Below are positions 9,583 to 17,303 of a stretch of 64,000 nucleotides of DNA, in pieces; positions within the stretch are counted from its first letter, which is position 1, and every line of letters starts with the position of its first letter. Below the pieces are notes generated by a model. That model did not search any database, was not told where the DNA came from, and worked only from the letters and a program-made list of their open reading frames with translations. The translations under genes were made by a program, and so were the position numbers. The stretch is from Actinomycetes bacterium (GTDB taxonomy: Bacteria > Actinomycetota > Acidimicrobiia > Acidimicrobiales > JAMCPL01): positions 38,002 to 102,001 of the forward strand of contig JAKBVZ010000034.1 in NCBI GenBank assembly GCA_021841005.1. The letters are read 5' to 3'.

Positions 9583-10452
9583 TCAATTTCCACTGCTGCG
9601 TACTCCACTGCTGCGTACTCCACGCTGCCGGACGGCCTCGAAACACAAAACTGCGCATGCAGTCGCCACGTTCAACGACTCAACCTCGTTTGCAAGCGGC
9701 ACGGTCACCATGGCATCCATATGACGAGCTATGTTACCAGGTAATCCACTGCCCTCATTTCCCAATACCAGCGCAAAGGGATCCTCAAAGGGATACTCCG
9801 TATATGAAATACCTCCAGTTACAGTCGTTCCGACCACAGCCGTACCGTCTCTTTGGAATCGCTCCATGACTTCCATCGTGTCCGCCTCCACAACCGGCAT
9901 GCCGAACACGCTTCCTGCAGAAGACCTCACGGCCTTTGTCGAATATGGATCCGCACAGCCCGGTGTAGCCACGACCGCCCCCGCTCCCGCGGCCATGGCT
10001 ACCCGTACTACGGAACCCATGTTTCCGGGATCTCTGACGTCCACGCACACTATCGAGAATGTAGCACCATCCAATGTGGTCATAGACGATTCCGGCCGCG
10101 ACACAAGAGCAAGTACCGGCTGCGGCGTCATGGTATCCGAAACACGTTTCCACGCCGCTTCCGACAGCACGCTCACCGGTATACTCCTAGCGGCAGCCAT
10201 TCCGGTCAGCCTGAGAGCATCTGGATCCTCCACGGCATTCTCGTGAAAGTAAAGACCTGTTACCGCTACAGGGGAATAGAGAGCAAGCTCCACCAGTTTC
10301 CATCCTTCGGCCACAAAGAGACCATGCTCTTTACGCGCACTTGCACTCTTCGACAGATCTCTGAGCCTATGGACAGCGCGGTTTCTCGGCGACAAAGGTT
10401 GAGCAACCCGCTCAGTCTCCATGGCGCCCGTTCCGGCCGGTGGTACACTCAT
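9583..10452 (-). CDS. SpoU/TrmH-family RNA 2'-O-methyltransferase
   Basis: SAM-dependent RNA methyltransferase of the SPOUT fold, in the position between rplT and pheS where many actinobacteria carry one. Motif 1 is DPGNMGSVVRVAMAAGA, motif 2 FALVLGNEGSGLP and motif 3 VPLANEVESLNVATA, together forming the trefoil-knot SAM site. An N-terminal substrate-binding region (SARKEHGLFVAEGWKLVE) resembles the 23S rRNA methyltransferase group; the exact nucleotide cannot be assigned. Start at 10452 is one of three in-frame ATGs (10476, 10452, 10422), none with a strong ribosome site. The C-terminus GVRSSGVRSSGN comes from a 15-bp duplication shared with the pheS upstream region. Confidence 0.9.
   Translation of the reverse strand: MSVPPAGTGAMETERVAQPLSPRNRAVHRLRDLSKSASARKEHGLFVAEGWKLVELALYSPVAVTGLYFHENAVEDPDALRLTGMAAARSIPVSVLSEAAWKRVSDTMTPQPVLALVSRPESSMTTLDGATFSIVCVDVRDPGNMGSVVRVAMAAGAGAVVATPGCADPYSTKAVRSSAGSVFGMPVVEADTMEVMERFQRDGTAVVGTTVTGGISYTEYPFEDPFALVLGNEGSGLPGNIARHMDAMVTVPLANEVESLNVATACAVLCFEAVRQRGVRSSGVRSSGN
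9589..9623. repeat. 15-bp tandem duplication at the trmH/pheS junction
   Basis: TCCACTGCTGCGTAC occurs at 9589-9603 and 9604-9618, with a further TCCAC at 9619-9623. The copies code the C-terminus of the methyltransferase (GVRSS repeated) and, in another frame, a possible pheS N-terminal extension (YAAVE repeated). The unit is a multiple of three, so both frames survive. Confidence 0.9.
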
Positions 10453-10488
10453 ACGACTATCCGCTCGCAAAAGCACACCCGACGTCTA

Positions 10489-10652
10489 AGAGGCTCAGCG
10501 GATAGGCACCTCGGGCTCGTCGTCCCCCTGACTTCGCATTGCTGTGTTGTCGTCGTTGTCCATGCACGGAAGCTAGCCCTTCCTTCTCCGCCTTGCACTG
10601 CTCGCCCGGATGAACCCCTCCCTGATCCACGCTGCCTATCCGCTGAGCCTCT
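10489..10652. repeat. 164-bp element bounded by 20-bp perfect inverted repeats
   Basis: AGAGGCTCAGCGGATAGGCA at 10489-10508 has its exact reverse complement at 10633-10652, enclosing 124 bp with no supported gene. It lies in the 325-bp gap between rplT and the methyltransferase gene. The architecture resembles a small non-autonomous inverted-repeat element (MITE-like); the flanks (CTA on the left, AAA on the right) do not give a convincing target duplication. A long-range RNA stem is the alternative. The rest of the gap (10653-10777) shows nothing further. Confidence 0.8.
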
Positions 10653-10777
10653 AAATGGTTGCGGGTGGAAACCACAGCAATTACGAACACGACGGCAAGC
10701 GCTTGCAAATACATGTTCGACAGCTAAACGGTTACGGCTAACGATGGCGCAACAGCGCAGAAGTGCAAGCTCCGATA

Positions 10778-11140
10778 TCAGGTCGAGGACGGGCCAGACT
10801 TCACTATATCGATCAGTTTGCCAAAGGTCTCGCCATCCCTTACTGCAATGTCTGCAAGAGATTTCCGGTCGAGATCAATGCCGACCCTATTCAAGCCTGA
10901 AATGAACTTACTGTACGACAATCCGTGCTCCCGCGAAGCTGCGTTGATTCTCTGTATCCACAACTTGCGGAAGTCGCCTTTCCTGGCTCGCCTGTCCCTG
11001 TAGGCATACTGGCCGGCATGCATGACAGCCTCATTCGCCGACTTGAAGGTACGGCTACGCTCGCCATAGTAACCTTTAGCCTGTTCCAGTATTGCGCGAT
11101 GGTGTTTTCTCCCATGTACTCCACGCTTTACCCTTGCCAT
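10778..11140 (-). CDS. rplT: Ribosomal protein bL20
   Basis: 120-residue large-subunit protein needed for early 50S assembly; it binds 23S rRNA. The N-terminal [15 protein letters not shown] and the [17 protein letters not shown] and [19 protein letters not shown] segments are the family signature. Third gene of the infC-rpmI-rplT operon, 116 bp after rpmI. In several bacteria L20 represses this operon by binding the leader; no L20-binding fold was identified here. Confidence 0.97.
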   Translation of the reverse strand: MARVKRGVHGRKHHRAILEQAKGYYGERSRTFKSANEAVMHAGQYAYRDRRARKGDFRKLWIQRINAASREHGLSYSKFISGLNRVGIDLDRKSLADIAVRDGETFGKLIDIVKSGPSST

Positions 11141-11256
11141 CTGTGGTTTTCCTCCTAGCTTGCGAGCCCGTCACTGCGAGCCTGCTCATCCTCGAACTTA
11201 TCCTCGGTACAATACAATATTAAAACTACTCACGACGTTACCGTCGCGCGCACGAG

Positions 11257-11451
11257 CTAAAGCCCGAGCAAGCGCCTCGCTTCCCTCCGGTCGCCGCTGG
11301 ACAATTCCGACTCATGTCCCAGCCGCCTCAACCTCTTCGAATTCTTCTTCGCCAGTAAATGCGAACGCATGGCGTGCCTGCGCATGAGCTTGCCGCGTCC
11401 TGTGACTCTGAAGCGTGCCGCCGCTCCGCTATGGGTCTTCATCTTGGGCAT
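11257..11451 (-). CDS. rpmI: Ribosomal protein bL35
   Basis: 64-residue basic large-subunit protein. [21 protein letters not shown] and the [13 protein letters not shown] tail are diagnostic, and the length is standard. It lies 40 bp downstream of infC and 116 bp upstream of rplT on the minus strand, as in the conserved operon. Confidence 0.97.
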   Translation of the reverse strand: MPKMKTHSGAAARFRVTGRGKLMRRHAMRSHLLAKKNSKRLRRLGHESELSSGDRREARRLLGL

Positions 11452-11491
11452 ACCTATAGTTTCCTTTCAGCTGTTCTGAACAATATAGCAC

Positions 11492-12211
11492 TCATAGACC
11501 AAGTGAAATACCGGCACCCCCGGCACCCCCAATGTCCTCTGCTTGCTTCCCATTGCCTTTCACTTGTATCCCGCCGCCAACCGTAGCGGCCTCGCCAATC
11601 TGGAGACGCTTGCCATTGCTGTGAGCCGCATCTTCAACCTCCGCTATACTTGCATCACCCTCGGCTGGACTGGATACATGCTTCCGCTGCCTGTCCGGTG
11701 CGAGAATCATCACCATATTCTTGCCATCCAACTTGGCCTCGTTCTCCACCTTGGCAATCGATGCCACCCGTTCGAGAACGCCGTCCAGTATCTTCTTGCC
11801 AAGTTCCGGATACACCACCTCCCGGCCTCTGAACATAATGGTCACCTTGACCTTATGGCCTTCCAGTAGAAACTTCTCAACTTGTCTGGTCTTGGTATCG
11901 AAGTCACCCGAACCAATTTTCGGCCGGTACTTCATCTCTTTGAGAACAGCACTCGACCCCTTGCGCTTTGTCTCACGCGCTTTCTGCTCAGTGTCAAACT
12001 TGTACTTACCGTAATCCATGAGCCGGCAAACCGGAGGGTCAGCCAGAGGAGCCACCTCCACAAGATCCAGATCGTACCTTCTTGCCATGGACATTGCCTC
12101 AGCGGTAGACTTGATTCCAAGCTGTTTCCCATCCGCACCGACAAGGCGGACTTGGCGCACCTTGATGTCTTGGTTGACTCTTATGCCATTCTCTTTTGTG
12201 GTAGTCGCTAT
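11492..12211 (-). CDS. infC: Translation initiation factor IF-3 with probable AUA start
   Basis: IF-3 binds the 30S subunit and checks start codon/initiator tRNA pairing. The conserved N-terminal segment RVNQDIKVRQVRLVGADG runs upstream of the first ordinary start (GTG at 12160), so the true start must lie further 5'. The frame stays open to ATA at 12209-12211, preceded at 7 nt by a perfect AAGGAG ribosome site (plus-strand 12219-12224), which gives 239 residues. Rare AUU/AUA/AUC starts on infC are known and let IF-3 limit its own synthesis. The C-terminal domain is normal (YRPKIGSGDFDTKTRQ, VTIMFRGREVVYPELG) and is followed by an extra Gly/Ala-rich tail of about 45 residues. Confidence 0.93.
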   Translation of the reverse strand: MATTTKENGIRVNQDIKVRQVRLVGADGKQLGIKSTAEAMSMARRYDLDLVEVAPLADPPVCRLMDYGKYKFDTEQKARETKRKGSSAVLKEMKYRPKIGSGDFDTKTRQVEKFLLEGHKVKVTIMFRGREVVYPELGKKILDGVLERVASIAKVENEAKLDGKNMVMILAPDRQRKHVSSPAEGDASIAEVEDAAHSNGKRLQIGEAATVGGGIQVKGNGKQAEDIGGAGGAGISLGL

Positions 12212-12299
12212 TGACAGTCTCCTTAATCCCTGGTTCGCTGCAAGTGTCTCAATTGTTTCGTTTCAATCCACGCCCACCCTTACGAGTGGATGGTACAAT

Positions 12300-12328
12300 C
12301 TTATACAATACATCTCCGTAGAGTACAA
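12300..12328 (-). promoter_or_regulatory. Candidate sigma-70-type promoter for infC operon
   Basis: On the minus strand TTGTAC (plus 12323-12328) and TATAAG (plus 12300-12305) are separated by 17 bp, close to the housekeeping consensus. Transcription would begin near 12292, leaving a leader of about 80 nt before the infC AUA codon. Confidence 0.5.
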
Positions 12329-12442
12329 CTTCATCATCACCGTATTCAACATCACCGTACGGTACTTTTCCATACAGTGCAGAGCGTCCTCTGTTTTCTC
12401 CGACGCTTTTCCCGTCCTCTACAAGATACTACACTAGCAGGT

Positions 12443-12967
12443 ATGAGTACGCTATGGACACCTGAAGGAGAATGGCCGGTCGGTAATCCCAGCCCTACAC
12501 AGCCCGATACGCAGCCCCACGCACAGCCATCATCACACACCCGTAATGACTCGATGCAGGAGGCGTCAGCAAATCGGGCACAGTCCCATACACAAACCGT
12601 CACCAGCGAATCCCGTGCAACTTCCACAACCACCAGCGCTTACGCACAATCCGCTTCCTCCACGGACGCCCCGGAACAGGTGGATGCCGAGATGGAACGG
12701 CTCCGTCACGAGCTGGCAAATACGCCCGCCGAGGTTGTCGTTTCCAACCACGCCTATGGATTGTTCGAACTCGCCGCCGTATATCTCTCCGAGAAGCCGC
12801 CCAAGCTGCCCGAGGCACAGCTGGCCATTGACGCTCTCGGTGGCCTTGTAACCGGAGCAAGGGGTAGGCTTGGAGATTCGGAAAAGACCATAGAGGATGC
12901 TCTGGCTCAGATAAGACTCGCTTATCTCCAGATATCCAAGTCACAACCGGCCGATGACGGTGCCTAA
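12443..12967 (+). CDS. DUF1844-like protein divergent from infC
   Basis: 174 residues starting MSTLWTPEGEWPVG. The first 85 residues are Ser/Thr/Gln-rich and probably disordered. The conserved C-terminal part (VSNHAYGLFELAAVYL...LAIDALGGLVTGARGRLG...LAQIRLAYLQ) is helical and matches the small DUF1844 domain that accompanies infC in many actinobacteria. The biochemical role is unknown. The upstream frame continues 5' to 12290, but the ATG at 12443 begins the recognisable protein. Confidence 0.8.
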   Translation: MSTLWTPEGEWPVGNPSPTQPDTQPHAQPSSHTRNDSMQEASANRAQSHTQTVTSESRATSTTTSAYAQSASSTDAPEQVDAEMERLRHELANTPAEVVVSNHAYGLFELAAVYLSEKPPKLPEAQLAIDALGGLVTGARGRLGDSEKTIEDALAQIRLAYLQISKSQPADDGA

Positions 12968-12980
12968 ACCATCCCAGTCA

Positions 12981-13015
12981 ATTGACTTGCTCCGACCTAT
13001 TGACTTGCTCCGACC
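12981..13015. repeat. 17-bp direct repeat upstream of tyrS
   Basis: ATTGACTTGCTCCGACC occurs at 12981-12997 and 12999-13015, separated by one base, in the 108-bp gap before tyrS. It may include or disturb a promoter, since each copy holds a TTGACT hexamer. Confidence 0.85.
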
Positions 13016-13075
13016 CGCTGGGCAGGCACAGCGTTGCCAGGCAAGGGCCACCATCAGTGTCGTGACTCCAGAACT

Positions 13076-14365
13076 ATGAAGCTTTCTCATGACCTTAAAT
13101 ATCGCGGGCTCATATACCAGGTGACGTCCCCAGACCTGCTTGACATACTGGACGGGTCTGACCCCTCGAGTACCCAGGAGCTTACGTGCTATGCAGGATT
13201 CGATCCCACGGCAGCCAGCCTCCACCTCGGCAACCTCATGCAAATCCAGCTCCTGCGAAGGCTGCAACTGGCCGGCATCCAGGTAATTGCACTAGCGGGG
13301 GGAGGAACCGGACTTATTGGTGATCCATCTGGAAAGGCATCCGAGCGACCCATGATGAGCCTGGATGCACACCGGGCCAATCTCGAACGCATCACCCTGC
13401 AGCTGGGCAACCTGCTTGATCTCTCCAGGGGAACCGCTACGGTGCTGGACAACTCCGAATGGTTGGTCCCCCTGAAGCTGGTGGACTTCCTGCGAGACAT
13501 CGGTAAACACTTTACAGTTAGCCAGATGACAGCCAAGGAGTCAGTAAAGAGCCGTCTTGGCAGGCCCGATCAGGGAATGTCGTTTACGGAGTTCACCTAC
13601 ATGCTGCTGCAGGCGTACGACTTTCTACATCTGTTTGACAATTACAATTGCCGTCTCCAAACCGGAGCCAGCGATCAATGGGGAAATATTACGATGGGTG
13701 TAGAGCTTATCGGCAGGGTACGTAAAACCACGGCATACGGCTTGACCACTCCCCTCCTACTCCGAGCGGATGGCTCGAAATTCGGCAAGACCGAAGATGG
13801 GACGATCTGGTTGGACCCAGCACTTACCAGCCCATACCAGATGTACCAGTACCTTGTGCGGGTGGAGGACGCCGAAGTTGTGTCCTATCTTAAGCTTCTC
13901 ACATTCCTGACGCATGAAGACATAGATGCCCTCGAGGAGGCCACTAGGACAAGGCCTGAGAAAAGAGAGGCCCAGACCGTACTCGCCCGGGAGATATGCA
14001 CAATCGTGCATGGAGAAGATCGGGCTCACCGCGCTGAGTTGTCGTCAAGCGCCATCTTCAGCGAGAAGGTACGTGCTCTTGACGAGCAAGCATTTACCGA
14101 GGTGTTTGCGGATACGCCTCACACTATTGTCTCCAGAGCGGCTTTGGACGGTAATGGGTACGACATAGTGGATGCGCTGGTAATTACGGGACTCGTACCC
14201 TCGAAAGGCAGGGCGCGTGCGAACCTGGAACAAGGTGGTGTATATCTCAACAATAAGCGCGTGCACGCTCCCGGTGGTTCGATCACCGAAGATGACCTCA
14301 TCCACGGTAGGTTCGCCCTCGTGAGGCGTGGAAAGAAGGATTACCACATACTGGAGTTCCTGTGA
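13076..14365 (+). CDS. tyrS: Tyrosyl-tRNA synthetase
   Basis: Class I aminoacyl-tRNA synthetase, 429 residues from the ATG at 13076 (MKLSHDLKYRGLIYQV); the frame opens 14 codons earlier but that part is not conserved. Visible: CYAGFDPTAASLHLGN with the HIGH-type motif HLGN, GGGTGLIGDPSGK, the tyrosine-binding QAYDFLHLF and GASDQWGNITMG, and KFGKT as the KMSKS loop. A C-terminal S4-like RNA-binding domain is seen at KGRARANLEQGGVYLNNKRV. No T-box or other leader was seen upstream. Confidence 0.96.
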   Translation: MKLSHDLKYRGLIYQVTSPDLLDILDGSDPSSTQELTCYAGFDPTAASLHLGNLMQIQLLRRLQLAGIQVIALAGGGTGLIGDPSGKASERPMMSLDAHRANLERITLQLGNLLDLSRGTATVLDNSEWLVPLKLVDFLRDIGKHFTVSQMTAKESVKSRLGRPDQGMSFTEFTYMLLQAYDFLHLFDNYNCRLQTGASDQWGNITMGVELIGRVRKTTAYGLTTPLLLRADGSKFGKTEDGTIWLDPALTSPYQMYQYLVRVEDAEVVSYLKLLTFLTHEDIDALEEATRTRPEKREAQTVLAREICTIVHGEDRAHRAELSSSAIFSEKVRALDEQAFTEVFADTPHTIVSRAALDGNGYDIVDALVITGLVPSKGRARANLEQGGVYLNNKRVHAPGGSITEDDLIHGRFALVRRGKKDYHILEFL

Positions 14366-14366
14366 A

Positions 14367-14462
14367 ATGTCCCTAACCCTGATCGAATATATCGCTTCGA
14401 TGTCCATCGTGGTCGCAGCGCTCGGAATAGCATTCCTCGTGATATTCTGGCACCACGGCTGA
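14367..14462 (+). CDS. Putative 31-residue single-pass membrane protein
   Basis: A short ORF begins one base after the tyrS stop codon (TGA, A, ATG). It encodes MSLTLIEYIASM followed by a hydrophobic helix (VVAALGIAFLVIFW) and ends HHG. The placement suggests translational coupling to tyrS, and the composition is that of a bona fide small transmembrane peptide. Its stop lies 6 bp from the convergent ald stop. No family is recognised; it could be a chance ORF. Confidence 0.5.
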   Translation: MSLTLIEYIASMSIVVAALGIAFLVIFWHHG

Positions 14463-14468
14463 GGTGGA

Positions 14469-15581
14469 TCAGAGCACCTCCTGGATGCCGGTGCATGGCA
14501 AGTTGTGGGCTTCGGATACGGGCTCAGACAACAGGTCGCCGCGGTGAGTGGCAAGCCCCCTAGCAAGCGCCCCGTCCCTCCTGCATGCATCCTTCCAACC
14601 ATGGTCGGCCATGGACACCACGTAGGGCATGGTCACGTTGGTCAGTGCAAAAGTGGACGTATGGGACACCGCCCCGGGCATATTGGCCACGCAGTAAAAG
14701 ATGGAGCCACCAACTGTGAAAGTCGGGTTGGAATGCGTAGTCGGTCGTGAGGATTCGAAACATCCACCCTGGTCGATGGAGATATCTACGAGAGCGCTTC
14801 CCGGCTTCATCCTGTTAACGAGATCATCCGTTACAAGTTTGGGTGCTCTCGCCCCTGGTATCAATACCGATCCGATAACCAAATCAGCATCGAGGCAGGC
14901 CCTCTCTATCTCGTATGCATTGGAGGCTATGGTTTCAATCTGACCCCTGTAAATGTGGTCCGCCACACGCAACTTGTCCACATTGGTGTCTAGGAGTTGT
15001 ACCCTAGCCTGCATCCCGACGGCAATGGCTGTGGCATTCATTCCCGCCACACCTGCGCCAAGCACCACGACCTTGCCTGGATGTACTCCTGGTGCGCCGC
15101 CGAGCAATATTCCCCTGCCTCCCATCTCTTTTTCCAGACACCTTGCACCTTCCTGGGGAGCCATCCGTCCTGCCACCTCCGACATGGGGGCAAGAAGCGG
15201 GAGCGTCCCGCCCGGCAGGCCTACGGTTTCATAGGCTATTGAAGTAATACCGGAATCCAGTAACACATTTGTACATTCCAATGATGCAGCCAGATGCAGG
15301 TAAGTAAAGAGCACCAGCCCCTCTCTCAGCCGGTGATACTCACTTGGTACAGGCTCTTTCACCTTGAGTACAAGATCCGACCTTTCCCAAAGCTCATCAG
15401 GATTGGGCACTATCTCCGCTCCGGCCGCTCGAAAACTCTCGTCATCAAGGGACGACCCCAAGCCAGCTCCCCTCTCCACCAGCACCTCATGGCCATGAGC
15501 CACAAGCTCTCTCGTACCCGAGGGCGTAATGGCTATACGCGCCTCCATATCCTTCAGCTCTGCGGGGACTCCAATCCTCAT
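14469..15581 (-). CDS. ald: Alanine dehydrogenase
   Basis: NAD-dependent interconversion of L-alanine and pyruvate plus ammonia. 370 residues, full length. The N-terminal MRIGVPAELKDMEARIAITP, the substrate residues Lys75 (LKVKEP) and His96 (TYLHLA) at the same numbers as in characterised Ald enzymes, and the nucleotide-binding loop VVVLGAGVAGMNATAIA are all present. The C-terminal NMPGAVSHTSTFALTNVTMPY is also typical. It faces tyrS convergently and is divergent from the pyrimidine catabolic operon, so it might supply or remove pyruvate/alanine for the aminotransferase, but no shared control is visible. Confidence 0.95.
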   Translation of the reverse strand: MRIGVPAELKDMEARIAITPSGTRELVAHGHEVLVERGAGLGSSLDDESFRAAGAEIVPNPDELWERSDLVLKVKEPVPSEYHRLREGLVLFTYLHLAASLECTNVLLDSGITSIAYETVGLPGGTLPLLAPMSEVAGRMAPQEGARCLEKEMGGRGILLGGAPGVHPGKVVVLGAGVAGMNATAIAVGMQARVQLLDTNVDKLRVADHIYRGQIETIASNAYEIERACLDADLVIGSVLIPGARAPKLVTDDLVNRMKPGSALVDISIDQGGCFESSRPTTHSNPTFTVGGSIFYCVANMPGAVSHTSTFALTNVTMPYVVSMADHGWKDACRRDGALARGLATHRGDLLSEPVSEAHNLPCTGIQEVL

Positions 15582-15835
15582 CCCGTTCTCCTTTTCACCA
15601 TGCTCTCCATATCCTCCTTTTCATGACTGTTACAGGTTTTTGCAATCGCCCGCATTTGCATTAAGCCGTCAGTATAGGTGGCGACGAGGACTCGTTGCCT
15701 TGTCGACCACTTGCGTCAGCCTGTAAAATTACCTCCGACGATCACCAGGTCCACCCTGTACCTGCCTACCGACGGAAAGCCGCGCATCGAGAGCGCTAAA
15801 CCAACTGTACCAAGCCGTATAGCCGGCAACCCACG

Positions 15836-15903
15836 CATCATGTATGGCTGCGGGGCCTGTTCGCTACATGTTGATCATTGTCACGAGATGACGTGAATAC
15901 TAG
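15836..15903 (+). promoter_or_regulatory. Shared operator/promoter element, copy A (pyrimidine operon)
   Basis: Gene-oriented sequence: box 2 GCATCATGTAT, then the core TGTTCGCTACATGTTGATCATTGTC ending at 15882, then after 15 bp a -10-like TACTAG (15898-15903). The same arrangement precedes the BMP transporter operon and the deoA operon. The ATGTA of box 2 and the TACAT of the core form a dyad 20 bp apart. No good -35 hexamer exists, which suggests an activator-dependent promoter. The aminotransferase start lies about 60 bp downstream. The rest of the 381-bp gap (15582-15962) shows no gene. Confidence 0.75.
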
Positions 15904-15962
15904 TGTAACCAACATGGGAATTACTCCGGAGACGGGAACCGGCAACGCGTGTCGCATCCAAG

Positions 15963-17303
15963 ATGATCCGGTTATCAGTCGATGATCAGCAGATGAGTGA
16001 ACACTGCGATCTGCTCGAGCGTCACCGTAGGGTAATGCCAACTTGGCTGAACCTCTACTACGAAGACCCGATCGAACTGGTAAGCGGGAAGGACTGCTTC
16101 GTCGCCGATGCCGAGGGCAACGAGTACATCGACTTCTTCGGCGGAATCTTGACCACCAGCATCGGTTACAACGTGGACGAGTTTGTGGAGGCCGTCCGGA
16201 CGCAGGCAGGGCGGATGGTCCACACCTCCACACTGTACCTGATCCGACCCATGGTGGAACTGGCCGAGCGTATTGCCGGATTGTCCGGTATCCCTGATGC
16301 CAAAGTGTTCTTCGTCAGCTCGGGCAGCGAGGCGGTGGATACCGCCCTCATGATGTGTTGCACCGCACGACGCACCAACCAGGTACTGGCATTACGTAAC
16401 AGCTACCACGGCCGGTCATTCGCTGCAGTTGGAGTCACCGGCAACCGCTCATGGTCGCCGGTATCTTTCGGCCCGCTGTCGGTAAGCTGGATACACAACG
16501 GCGACAGCCTACGGGGTGTCTTTGCGGGACTCTCCGGCGAGGAACTGTGCCACGCAGCGGCGGACGATCTGCGCGAGGTGATGGCGACCACCACCGCAGG
16601 CGATATCGCGTGCCTTATCGCCGAACCTATCCAGGGTGTCGGCGGCTTCGTAGTACCGCCCGACGGTTTCCTGGGTGCCCTACAGGAGGTACTGGCAGAG
16701 CGCGGCATCCTCTACGTCTCGGACGAAGTCCAGACCGGCTGGGGCCGTACTGGTGAACACTTCTGGGGGTACCAGGCCCATGGGGTAAGGCCCGATCTAC
16801 TGGTCTTTGCGAAGGGTCTTGGTAATGGGCTGGCCATCGGCGGGGTAGTAGGGCGAGCCTCCATAGTCGACTCCTTCGAGTCCAACTCCATCTCCACATT
16901 CGGCGGCAATCCGCTTGCGGCCACTGGTGCGCTTGCCACATTGGACTACATTGCAGCGCACAATCTGCAAGCCAATGCCCAAGCGGTCGGCACCCGCCTG
17001 CGCACGCAACTGGCGGAAGGAGTTGCCGGGTTGCCCATGGTGGCCGACGTGCGGGGTAAGGGTCTTATGATCGGAGTGGAACTGGTAATACCGGGCACCA
17101 CACGGCCCGATGCCGGATCAGCCATTGCTGTCCTCCAGGCGGCTAGGGACACCGGTGTTCTGGTAGGTAGGGGCGGGCTTTATGGCAACGTGTTGCGCAT
17201 CTCTCCGCCAATGTCAGTAACGCCTGCGGTGGCAGATGACGGTGCACGCAGGGTGCTCAGTGCCTTACGGAAGGTCAGCGGGAAGCAAGAAGGTAGTAAT
17301 TGA
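15963..17303 (+). CDS. Class III aminotransferase, probably beta-alanine/beta-aminoisobutyrate type
   Basis: PLP-dependent transaminase of 446 residues (fold type I). Seen: FFGGILTTSIGY, the phosphate-binding SSGSEAVDTAL, EPIQGVGGFVVPPDG, DEVQTGWGRTG and the PLP lysine Lys284 in FAKGLGNGLAIGG. The sequence resembles the AGXT2/beta-alanine-pyruvate group. Lying first in an operon with ureidopropionase and semialdehyde dehydrogenase genes, it most likely converts beta-alanine or beta-aminoisobutyrate to (methyl)malonate semialdehyde. The start may be 15963 or the ATG ten codons later (15993); neither has a strong ribosome site. It ends by overlapping the next gene (TTGA). Confidence 0.85.
   Translation: MIRLSVDDQQMSEHCDLLERHRRVMPTWLNLYYEDPIELVSGKDCFVADAEGNEYIDFFGGILTTSIGYNVDEFVEAVRTQAGRMVHTSTLYLIRPMVELAERIAGLSGIPDAKVFFVSSGSEAVDTALMMCCTARRTNQVLALRNSYHGRSFAAVGVTGNRSWSPVSFGPLSVSWIHNGDSLRGVFAGLSGEELCHAAADDLREVMATTTAGDIACLIAEPIQGVGGFVVPPDGFLGALQEVLAERGILYVSDEVQTGWGRTGEHFWGYQAHGVRPDLLVFAKGLGNGLAIGGVVGRASIVDSFESNSISTFGGNPLAATGALATLDYIAAHNLQANAQAVGTRLRTQLAEGVAGLPMVADVRGKGLMIGVELVIPGTTRPDAGSAIAVLQAARDTGVLVGRGGLYGNVLRISPPMSVTPAVADDGARRVLSALRKVSGKQEGSN

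Noticed and set aside
9853..10905. 350-codon plus-strand ORF over trmH and rplT
   Set aside because: Shadow of the methyltransferase and L20 genes on the other strand, rich in His, Arg and Ser, with no recognisable domain.
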